Below are positions 1 to 5,388 of a stretch of DNA of 6,450 nucleotides, piece after piece (position 1 is the stretch's first letter; the number at the start of each line of letters is the position of its first letter). The stretch spans positions 1 through 6,450 of the forward strand of contig JALOMZ010000113.1 of the NCBI GenBank assembly GCA_025455205.1, given 5' to 3'. The position numbers and the translations under genes are program-made. The notes under the pieces are model-generated. The model was not told the DNA's origin. It made no database searches and was given only the letters and a program-made list of their open reading frames with translations. Origin of the DNA: Chitinophagaceae bacterium (GTDB lineage Bacteria > Bacteroidota > Bacteroidia > Chitinophagales > Chitinophagaceae).

Positions 1-70
1 GAAGACATGACCACTACTTATTGAGGGTGCATCCAACCTTCAGATACCGGAATTGCTGCAATATTCACCA
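1..70. other. Left-edge sequence with no supportable gene
   Basis: This stretch precedes the first repeat element. Frame 1 is open only from base 1 to a TGA at 22-24 (reading EDMTTTY then stop), so it could be the very end of a gene lying outside the window. Seven codons cannot establish that. No RNA gene or promoter is recognisable here. Confidence 0.3.
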
Positions 71-97
71 ACAGGTTGCCCCGCTGTGGCAGTTTGA
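71..97 (+). repeat. Repeat element C, copy 1 (27 bp, hairpin-forming)
   Basis: A 27-bp element beginning ACAGGTTGCCCC and ending TTTGA. It recurs at the same length at 2050-2076, differing at only a few central positions. Each copy precedes hairpin-A repeats in the same orientation. This copy can pair TGCC (77-80) with GGCA (88-91). It appears to be a third component of the composite repeat family. Its function is unknown. Confidence 0.6.
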
Positions 98-104
98 CGC
101 TAAA

Positions 105-331
105 TCTGGCGCCGGTCTCCAGACCGGTGCCCGCCAATACAAATACGCAACGGTGTCAGCCACCTAAGGGTGGACAGACACCGACTCTTAACTGGCGCAG
201 GTCTCCAGACCTGTGCCCGCTATTACAAATACGCAATGGTGTCAAACGCCTGAGGGTGGACAGACACCGACTCTCTACTGGTGCAGGTTTCCAGACCAGT
301 GCACGCCAATGAGGGGCAGCCGCCTAAAGCC
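105..331 (+). repeat. 86-bp tandem structured repeat, cluster 1 (A-B-A-B-A-b)
   Basis: Two full copies and one truncated copy of an 86-bp unit. Each unit has hairpin A (24 nt, at 108-131, 194-217 and 280-303, exactly 86 bp apart) and hairpin B (31 nt, at 152-182 and 238-268, also 86 bp apart). Hairpin A is an 11-bp stem around a central CC, with core GGTCT-CC-AGACC. Hairpin B nests GGTGTC/GACACC around CCACC/GGTGG with a TAAG or TGAG tetraloop. Position 6 of the A stem is C opposite G in copy 1 and A opposite T in copy 2, a compensatory change. Stem position 4 is G opposite T in both. A3 is more degenerate, and a shortened B remnant follows at about 313-329. Long ORFs crossing this region simply translate the repeat and are not genes. 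No IS ends or coding sequence are visible. Confidence 0.85.
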
Positions 332-373
332 TTACTCAAGCTGCACACCGGTATCAGACAATATCACTGAATG

Positions 374-392
374 CAGGTATTTTTTTTACCTG
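374..392 (+). repeat. Small inverted repeat with T-tract loop upstream of the secreted protein gene
   Basis: CAGGTA (374-379) and TACCTG (387-392) form a 6-bp inverted repeat around a run of T, ending 35 bp before the preferred ATG at 428. It could be a leader hairpin, a weak terminator for transcription entering from the repeats, or a protein site. The sequence alone does not decide. Its position argues against the longer ORF start at 371, which would put this structure inside the coding region. Confidence 0.35.
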
Positions 393-427
393 TTGTGCAA
401 TGGACCTTCGGCGCAACCTGCACAAAT

Positions 428-1945
428 ATGAGATACATTCTTTTTAGCCTTGTTGCCCTCTTGCTGCCCCAGTTGCATTTAAAGGCCCAGGTGGGCATTG
501 GTACCAAGTTCCCTTCGCCCTCAGCCGCGCTGGAAGTAAGCAGTACCAATAAGGGGGTGCTGTTCCCGCGCTTGACCAGTGCGCAACGCAAGGGGATACC
601 CAACCCTGCTGCTGGCCTGATGGTTTTTGACCTCGACAAAAACGCCTATTATTTTTTTAATGGAAGCGAATGGATGCCCTTGGGCGTTACATCTGCTACC
701 AATTTGAAAGGCGTGGAAATATCTGCCCCTTTCAAACAGTATGATCTATTCGGTCGCGCGGCAGCCATTTCGGGGCTTTATGCGGCTGTTTCTGCGCCTA
801 ATTATGACACTTTGTCTTTCTCAGATATCGGCACCGTGATAATTTACCGTAAATCAGATGAGGGGTGGCGTTTCCATCAGTGCATACTGGCCCCCGATTA
901 TGAATCCAATGACCAATTTGGCACAGCCCTTGACATGAGCGGGGATTACCTGGTGGTGGGTGCGCCATATAAAATGGTCGAGAAGGTCAGCGCAGCAGGG
1001 AAAGCATACGTGTATAAGCTCAACAAGGCCAGCGGTTTTTTTGAAATAGATGGCCAACTGACGTATCCCGCCGGGCCTTCCAACCAAAGTTATTTTGGTT
1101 TCTCTGTGGGCATCACCCATCGCAGTCCGGTACCCGGCGGCATAGCCGTGATCATTGGGGCCCCGCTGCAGAAAATTGCCGATGAACAGGTTGGAACAGG
1201 AACTGCCTCGGTATTCCAGCGCAATGAGACAGAAAAATATGTCCACCTCAATACCATCAATGGATTTCAGCGTGTTGAGCAGTTTGGTATGGCGGTGGAC
1301 ATAGATTCCAACCTTACCATTGTAGGGGCACCGGGATATGATTCCACAACAAGCGGCGGCGTGAGATTCAATGAAACAGGCCGTGTACAACTCAACCGTT
1401 TCTCCAACGGTGATTACGCCACCGTTGATATCAATCTGTCACCCTCCCCAGACACCGCAAATGGGAATGGCGCTTTTGTCAAGCTGGACGGGGCCTCTTT
1501 TGCTTTTGGCCCCACCAATCTGGCTCAAAGCAACCCAGGTGCGAGACTGCGCATATACCTGCGAATTAGTGAAGGATTTGTTCCTACTTTATTGAGCTTT
1601 GATGATCACCTCTCCCGATTTGAAGGGAATGCCAACAGCCGTGCTGTTGGCTACCAGGCAGCATTTACGCCAAACCGCATTATTGTAGGGGTTCCCCATC
1701 AGTATTTTACCCCTTATTCCTCTGGAGGATCATCCGGATTAAGAGATTACGTCCTTGAATTCAAACGAACAACATCATCGCCCTTCCCGTTATACCGACA
1801 GGTTTTCCCTTTTGATGATGGTTCCGTAAACACCAGAATGGGCTCCGCGGTAGCTGCCGATGGCTACCAGGTAGTTGTTACCATGCTCAGTTACCCCAAT
1901 GATGATGGCACCTTTGGCCGGGTAATGTTCTATACCACCGATTAG
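428..1945 (+). CDS. Secreted FG-GAP-like beta-propeller protein
   Basis: I read 505 residues from the ATG at 428. The frame is open from an ATG at 371, but those 19 extra residues precede a good signal peptide (MRYILFSLVALLLPQ..., likely cut near KAQ-VGIGT), so 428 is preferred. Residues about 22-85 carry the Bacteroidota surface-protein leader 'VGIGT..P..AALEVSSTNKG..FPRLTSAQR.GIPNPAAGLMVFD...YYFFNGSEW'. About seven repeats then follow at 56-64-residue spacing, with 'FGxAvxxxgxxxxVGAP'-type motifs near residues 107, 163, 223, 285, 349 (degenerate), 407 and 470. This suggests a seven-bladed FG-GAP/integrin-alpha-like propeller ending almost at the C-terminus. There is no C-terminal type IX sorting domain, lipobox or enzyme domain. 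Role unknown: such propellers often bind ligands or other proteins, and extracytoplasmic location is inferred from the signal peptide. The gene stands alone, flanked by structured repeats and convergent with galK. Confidence 0.85.
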   Translation: MRYILFSLVALLLPQLHLKAQVGIGTKFPSPSAALEVSSTNKGVLFPRLTSAQRKGIPNPAAGLMVFDLDKNAYYFFNGSEWMPLGVTSATNLKGVEISAPFKQYDLFGRAAAISGLYAAVSAPNYDTLSFSDIGTVIIYRKSDEGWRFHQCILAPDYESNDQFGTALDMSGDYLVVGAPYKMVEKVSAAGKAYVYKLNKASGFFEIDGQLTYPAGPSNQSYFGFSVGITHRSPVPGGIAVIIGAPLQKIADEQVGTGTASVFQRNETEKYVHLNTINGFQRVEQFGMAVDIDSNLTIVGAPGYDSTTSGGVRFNETGRVQLNRFSNGDYATVDINLSPSPDTANGNGAFVKLDGASFAFGPTNLAQSNPGARLRIYLRISEGFVPTLLSFDDHLSRFEGNANSRAVGYQAAFTPNRIIVGVPHQYFTPYSSGGSSGLRDYVLEFKRTTSSPFPLYRQVFPFDDGSVNTRMGSAVAADGYQVVVTMLSYPNDDGTFGRVMFYTTD

Positions 1946-1963
1946 CATGCCCCATACCTTGCT

Positions 1964-1987
1964 GGCGCGGGTCTCCAGGCCTGTGCC
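1964..1987 (+). repeat. Solitary hairpin A (copy A4) just after the propeller gene stop
   Basis: A 24-nt copy of hairpin A that begins 18 bp after the stop codon. All 11 stem positions pair on the + strand if G.T pairs are allowed (three G.T pairs). On the opposite strand these become C opposite A and would not pair. The position fits a 3'-UTR or terminator-like structure for the upstream gene, but no T-tract follows. The terminator role is inference. Confidence 0.6.
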
Positions 1988-2019
1988 GGCATGCGAACTA
2001 CTGGAATACCGTTGGGTAA

Positions 2020-2037
2020 TGCATCATGTGCATCATC
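2020..2037. repeat. Short tandem duplication (2 x 9 bp)
   Basis: TGCATCATG (2020-2028) is followed immediately by TGCATCATC (2029-2037). This is a minor local duplication between the A4 hairpin and the second C element. No function is suggested. Confidence 0.5.
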
Positions 2038-2049
2038 CAAATTCCAAAA

Positions 2050-2076
2050 ACAGGTTGCCCCTCCGGGGCAGATTGA
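2050..2076 (+). repeat. Repeat element C, copy 2 (27 bp, hairpin-forming)
   Basis: Second copy of the element at 71-97, starting with the identical ACAGGTTGCCCC. Here the hairpin is perfect: TGCCCC (2056-2061) pairs with GGGGCA (2065-2070) around a 3-nt loop. As in cluster 1, hairpin-A copies follow downstream in the same orientation. Confidence 0.6.
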
Positions 2077-2094
2077 AATGCGTTCCCCTAAACT

Positions 2095-2277
2095 GGCACG
2101 GGCCTCCAGACCTGTTCACTCTTTGCTGGCGCGGGTCTGCAGACCGGTGCCCACCAATACAAATACGCACTGGTGTCAGCCACCTAAGGGTGGACAGACA
2201 CCGACTGTTTGCTGGCGCAGGTCTCCAGACCTTTGCCCACCGAATAAATGATGCGCCTGTGGCAGCCACCCTTGTCG
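2095..2277 (+). repeat. 86-bp structured repeat, cluster 2 (A-A-B-A-b)
   Basis: The cluster contains hairpin A copies at 2095-2118 (degenerate), 2128-2151 and 2214-2237, and one hairpin B at 2172-2202. That B copy is identical over its 31 nt to the first B copy at 152-182. A6 to A7 is again exactly 86 bp, and A-to-B offsets are 44 bp as in cluster 1. A truncated B starts 44 bp after A7 (2258-2270, 11 of 13 positions matching). The cluster has the same orientation as cluster 1 and fills the convergent spacer between the propeller gene and galK. The copy at 2128-2151 has CTGCAG at its centre, making a 12-bp perfect palindrome. Confidence 0.85.
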
Positions 2278-2338
2278 GTTCACCCAAAGAGTATCTGACA
2301 TGGAAGTCATACAATATCGTACAGCCTGAATGCAATCC

Positions 2339-2378
2339 GCTGTGCTCCACCGTGCCTTCCTCAGTATCCTCTGTGGTT
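2339..2378 (-). repeat. Degenerate CACAGAGG-type tandem repeat downstream of galK
   Basis: Read on the minus strand, about 40 bp contain four imperfect iterations: CACAGAGG, TACTGAGG, CACGGTGG and CACAG, spaced 9-12 bp apart. This resembles the 'ACCACAGAGGACACAGAGG' low-complexity intergenic repeat that I recall from unrelated bacterial genomes; the resemblance is from memory, not a search. It lies 31 bp beyond the galK stop, so it would fall in the 3' region of the galK transcript. Confidence 0.45.
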
Positions 2379-2408
2379 ATACTTCGCCGCAACCTACTTC
2401 GCTCCCCA

Positions 2409-3557
2409 TCAAGCCAATCCCGTACCGTCTTCAATACGCACCATGATGGGTTCCGGCTGCACACCAAAAGCTTTGAAATAGGCCGCCGAAGCATCTTTAA
2501 TGAAGGCATCCACCCCATCCTGATGCACCAGGTTGATGGTACAGCCACCAAAGCCACCGCCCATCATGCGGCTGCCAATCACCTGCGGATGCAGGCGGGC
2601 CTGCTCCACCAGCAGGTCAAGTTCGGCACAGCTCACCGCATACGCCTTGCTTAATCCTTCATGGGTGGCAAACATTTTTTGTCCGAAGGCTTGCAGATTA
2701 CCGCTGTTAAGGTCTTCGCAGCCTGCCAGCAGGCGCATATTTTCCTCTATTACATACCGGCATCGCTGGTAAACGATATCATCGTGCGGCACACAATCGT
2801 CCAGCATGGCAAGTGTTACATCACGCAGTGAAGCTACATCCGGATAGCGTTGCTGTACCATGTGCACGCCAGCCTCGCATTGCTGACGGCGTTCGTTGTA
2901 TGCTGAGGAGGCCAGGGAGTGTTTCACCTTCGTATCCAGCAGCAACAAGGTATACGCGCCGGTGTTGAGGGGATAATATTCATGTTCCAGAGAGCGGCAA
3001 TCCAGCCGGATCACATGATCCTTCTTCCCGAACAGGCTGGCATACATATCCATGATGCCGCATTTCACGCCGGCAAACTCATGCTCGGCACGCTGGGTCA
3101 TCAGTGCCATCTCCTTTCTGCTCAGGCTCCAGCCATACAAGGCGTTGAGGGCGAAAATGGTGGCACATTCCACCGCCGCAGAAGAAGATAGGCCGGCACC
3201 AATGGGTACGTCGCCATCCACCACAGCCGAAAAACCAGTAAGCGGCAATCCGGCCTTCAGTAACTGGTCGGCTACCCCCAGCAGGTAGTTGGGCCATGAT
3301 AGCGCAGCCGGCTTTATGTCGTCCAGCGTGGTTTCGAAATGTTGGTCAAAGGCCACGGAATAAAGCACAATCCTGTTGTCTTCCCGTTTGCCGGCGGCTA
3401 TCCAGGCGGCCTTGTCTATGGCTGCAGGCAATACAAAACCATTGTTGTAATCGGTATGCTCACCTATGAGGTTGATACGGCCCGGCGATTTAGCCACTGT
3501 CATTCCGGGTTGTACAAAACTTTTGAATCTGGCGAGGTCGAAGGTGTAATGTTCCAT
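2409..3557 (-). CDS. galK: Galactokinase
   Basis: The 382-residue product has the usual galactokinase length. It phosphorylates alpha-D-galactose with ATP to galactose 1-phosphate, the first committed step of the Leloir pathway, in the cytoplasm. All three GHMP-kinase motifs are present. The galactokinase signature is at residues 25-44 (PGRINLIGEHTDYNNGFVLP) and includes the conserved Arg27. The ATP-binding loop is at 117-130 (VPIGAGLSSSAAVE). The C-terminal glycine motif is at 331-340 (MMGGGFGGCT). The expected catalytic Asp is D170 in KCGIMD. The ATG at 3557 places the signature at the usual distance from the N-terminus. No Shine-Dalgarno sequence or strong promoter box is visible upstream. 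The gene is divergent from the persulfide dioxygenase gene (241 bp between start codons) and convergent with the propeller gene. No epimerase, mutarotase or galactose transporter gene adjoins it in this window. No frameshift or missing motif is seen. Confidence 0.97.
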   Translation of the reverse strand: MEHYTFDLARFKSFVQPGMTVAKSPGRINLIGEHTDYNNGFVLPAAIDKAAWIAAGKREDNRIVLYSVAFDQHFETTLDDIKPAALSWPNYLLGVADQLLKAGLPLTGFSAVVDGDVPIGAGLSSSAAVECATIFALNALYGWSLSRKEMALMTQRAEHEFAGVKCGIMDMYASLFGKKDHVIRLDCRSLEHEYYPLNTGAYTLLLLDTKVKHSLASSAYNERRQQCEAGVHMVQQRYPDVASLRDVTLAMLDDCVPHDDIVYQRCRYVIEENMRLLAGCEDLNSGNLQAFGQKMFATHEGLSKAYAVSCAELDLLVEQARLHPQVIGSRMMGGGFGGCTINLVHQDGVDAFIKDASAAYFKAFGVQPEPIMVRIEDGTGLA

Positions 3558-3665
3558 AGTGTGCTAATGTAAGACAAGGCAGACAGCAAATGACATATCC
3601 GGGTAGGCCATGCCCCGATCATTCACGCAAAGCATTGCGCGCCTTTGGGCAGCCTTATCCTCCTT

Positions 3666-3681
3666 TGTGACTCATATTACA
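3666..3681 (+). promoter_or_regulatory. Putative Crp/Fnr-type operator, site 1 (upstream of persulfide dioxygenase gene)
   Basis: TGTGA-CTCATA-TTACA matches the Crp-type palindrome TGTGA-N6-TCACA at 9 of 10 half-site positions. It ends 117 bp before the ATG at 3799, in the divergent galK intergenic region. Similar sites precede the regulator gene and the exporter gene. Possible -7 boxes downstream are TATGTTGG (3693-3700) and TGTTTTTG (3713-3720), and neither is decisive. Confidence 0.5.
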
Positions 3682-3719
3682 TTCCATGCCGGTATGTTGG
3701 CACAAATTGCGTTGTTTTT

Positions 3720-3775
3720 GGGGCCGCTCTTCTGAAGCCGGGTATGGAAATACCGCCGTTTCCATCGGCGGCCCC
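3720..3775 (+). promoter_or_regulatory. Highly structured leader with alternative pairings before the persulfide dioxygenase gene
   Basis: GGGGCCGC (3720-3727) pairs with GCGGCCCC (3768-3775), enclosing GGTAT (3741-3745)/ATACC (3750-3754) closed by a GGAA tetraloop. Two alternatives compete: ATGGAAA (3744-3750) with TTTCCAT (3759-3765), and CCGCCG (3753-3758) with CGGCGG (3766-3771). The last shares bases with both the outer stem and the tetraloop hairpin. The element ends 23 bp before the start codon. It may be a 5'-UTR control element or a DNA-level protein site. It matches no riboswitch family that I recognise. Confidence 0.4.
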
Positions 3776-3798
3776 ACCATCACATTCAACCCCATGCC

Positions 3799-5217
3799 AT
3801 GATCATCCGTCAACTTGTTAATGAATGCCTGGCCGAAGCTTCTTATTACCTCGAGAGTGAGGGCGAAGCCGCCGTGATAGACCCGATGCGCAATCCTGCG
3901 CCCTATCTCGAAATTGCCAGGGACCATGGGGCCATCATCCGTTACGTGTTCGAAACCCATTTCCATGCCGATTTTGTGAGTGGCCACCAACCCCTGGCGG
4001 AAGCTACCGGAGCCACCATAGTATACGGCCCTACCGCGGCCCCCTTGTACAAGGCCCATGTGGCTGCCGACAATGAGGAATTCGCCCTGGGCAAACTTAC
4101 CCTCCGGGCTTTGCATACCCCTGGCCATAGCCTCGAATCCACCTGCTACCTGGTATTGGATGAGCACGGTCAACCAAAGACCCTGTTCACTGGCGACACC
4201 CTGCTGATAGATGATGTGGGGCGCCCCGACCTGGTGCAGCAGGTGCGCGCAGAACTTACCCCGGCGTTCCTGGCCGGCCTGCAATTCGACGCCTTGCGCA
4301 ATAAGATAGCAGGGCTTCCGGATGAGGTTATCATATATCCGGGCCACCTGAAAGGCAGTCCTTGCGGCACCCATATCTCCGAAGGCCGCTCAGACACCCT
4401 GGGACACCAGCGCCAAACCAATATGGTCCTGGACCCGGGCCTGAATCGCGACGATTTCATCAGCAGGCAAACCCGCGACCTGCCGGCGCCCCCGCCACAT
4501 TTTGCTTTTAATGTTCTCCTGAATCAACAGGGAGGACTGCCCGCTGTAGCAGATCAGGCAGGCCTTTGCCTGAAGCCCTTGTTGCCGCAGGATTTCCTGA
4601 AGCTCCAGCAGCAGGAAGAGGCCATGATACTGGACACCCGCAACCTGCATGCTTTTCCGGAAGCCTTCATTCCCGGCGCCCTGTTTGTGGGCCTGGAAGA
4701 ACAATTCTCCCGCTGGGTAGGAACCCTCATTAACAACCTGCAGCAGCCCCTCTTGCTGGTAGCCGATCCGGGCACTGAGGCCGACGTGGTGGCCAGGCTG
4801 GCCAATATTGGATATGACAGTGTTCTGGGCTATCTACAGGGCAGTATGCCCGCCTGGCTGGATGCAGGCCAGCCCACCGAACACATGCAACTTATGCCGC
4901 CAAACATGCTCAGGCAACATTTGGAGCAGGATCAAGCCATCAAAATCCTGGACCTGAGAAGCCCGGAGGATTTTGACGGATCACATCTGCCGGGCGCCCA
5001 CCAGTTTGCCCTGGAGTACCTGGTGCGCAACCTCAAATACCTGCCAAAAGATCAGCACTATTTTCTCTATTGTGCTTCCGGCTACCGTTCACTGGTAGCG
5101 GCCAGCTACATGAAGCGGGCCGGCTTTAACATGGTGACGCCCATAGATGGGGGCCTTCCAGCCATCCGACAAACCGGCATCCGGCTCGAAACTGAGCTCC
5201 GCACAGCCGATGAATGA
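3799..5217 (+). CDS. CstB-like persulfide dioxygenase with tandem rhodanese domains
   Basis: This 472-residue cytoplasmic fusion (no signal peptide) has three parts. Residues 1-250 are a metallo-beta-lactamase fold of the ETHE1/persulfide dioxygenase type, with H54 and H56 in THFHADF, H110 in HTPGHS, D133 in TGDT and H183 in YPGH. Residues about 270-358 are a first rhodanese domain whose catalytic loop reads VADPGTE (321-327), with no cysteine, so it should be inactive. Residues about 370-465 are a second rhodanese domain with DLRSPEDFDGSHLPGA and the active-site loop CASGYRS, catalytic Cys425. This order matches Staphylococcus aureus CstB, which oxidises low-molecular-weight persulfide to sulfite and transfers a sulfane sulfur to form thiosulfate. 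By analogy it detoxifies persulfides from sulfide. The motif has F59 after D58 where ETHE1 has His; I recall this variant in CstB-like proteins. A Crp-type site and a structured leader lie upstream. The regulator gene follows 171 bp downstream. Confidence 0.9.
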   Translation: MIIRQLVNECLAEASYYLESEGEAAVIDPMRNPAPYLEIARDHGAIIRYVFETHFHADFVSGHQPLAEATGATIVYGPTAAPLYKAHVAADNEEFALGKLTLRALHTPGHSLESTCYLVLDEHGQPKTLFTGDTLLIDDVGRPDLVQQVRAELTPAFLAGLQFDALRNKIAGLPDEVIIYPGHLKGSPCGTHISEGRSDTLGHQRQTNMVLDPGLNRDDFISRQTRDLPAPPPHFAFNVLLNQQGGLPAVADQAGLCLKPLLPQDFLKLQQQEEAMILDTRNLHAFPEAFIPGALFVGLEEQFSRWVGTLINNLQQPLLLVADPGTEADVVARLANIGYDSVLGYLQGSMPAWLDAGQPTEHMQLMPPNMLRQHLEQDQAIKILDLRSPEDFDGSHLPGAHQFALEYLVRNLKYLPKDQHYFLYCASGYRSLVAASYMKRAGFNMVTPIDGGLPAIRQTGIRLETELRTADE

Positions 5218-5276
5218 CCCGGAAGCCTGCGTATACCCATATCTGTTGTTGTAACGCCAATGTATGCATTCGGCGA

Positions 5277-5292
5277 GGTGACTATTATCACA
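5277..5292 (+). promoter_or_regulatory. Putative Crp/Fnr-type operator, site 2 (upstream of the regulator gene)
   Basis: GGTGA-CTATTA-TCACA matches TGTGA-N6-TCACA at 9 of 10 half-site positions. It lies in the 171-bp gap between the dioxygenase and regulator genes, ending 96 bp before the regulator ATG. The location suggests autoregulation. A candidate -7 box starts 22 bp after the site. Confidence 0.55.
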
Positions 5293-5313
5293 TGGATGCC
5301 CTCACGGGCTGGG

Positions 5314-5320
5314 TACCTTG
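5314..5320 (+). promoter_or_regulatory. Candidate -7 promoter box for the regulator gene
   Basis: TACCTTG resembles the Bacteroidota TAnnTTTG box with one T missing. Its end lies about 36 bp from the centre of operator site 2, nearly the same spacing as at the exporter gene. That arrangement would put the operator near -42, as in class II Crp-dependent activation. No matching -33 TTTG is seen. The call rests mainly on this shared spacing. Confidence 0.3.
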
Positions 5321-5388
5321 CGGTCCGTTTGTTGTGCAACCCTGGCCATGATGCCGGTTGATACCAACACCTGTTTGCCACCACCACT

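Noticed and set aside
105..331. CRISPR array
   Set aside because: The whole 86-bp unit repeats, including the segments between hairpins. There are no unique spacers of constant length and no cas genes.
371..427. Upstream ATG at 371 as the start of the propeller gene
   Set aside because: It would add 19 residues before a good signal peptide and place the T-tract inverted repeat (374-392) inside the gene. The ATG at 428 is better.
76..431. Overlapping + strand ORFs at 76-312 and 213-431
   Set aside because: Their proteins are translations of the 86-bp repeat in different frames, giving recurring peptides such as 'QTPTL' and 'SRPVP'. They have no start context and no recognisable domain.
105..2277. 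Integron-type gene cassette with attC sites
   Set aside because: The tandem period and the GGTCT-CC-AGACC core do not show the GTTRRRY/RYYYAAC boxes of attC sites, and no integrase is in the window. A cassette-like history remains possible only as a hypothesis.
1947..2654. + strand ORFs at 1947-2654 and 1991-2251
   Set aside because: They run through repeat cluster 2, and the longer one continues antisense into galK. The peptide pattern is repeat-derived, and galK is certain on the other strand.
3626..3639. Inverted repeat CGCAA-N4-TTGCG upstream of galK as an operator
   Set aside because: A single 5-bp-arm palindrome with no second copy and no identifiable promoter next to it is too weak to call.
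3558..3640. Bacteroidota-type -33/-7 promoter for galK on the minus strand
   Set aside because: A TTTG occurs, but no TAnnTTTG box at the right spacing follows; the best candidate matches only 4 of 6 positions.
3655..4374. 239-codon minus-strand ORF antisense to the persulfide dioxygenase gene
   Set aside because: It lies opposite a gene with unmistakable MBL motifs and shows no domain of its own. It is the shadow of a GC-rich coding frame.
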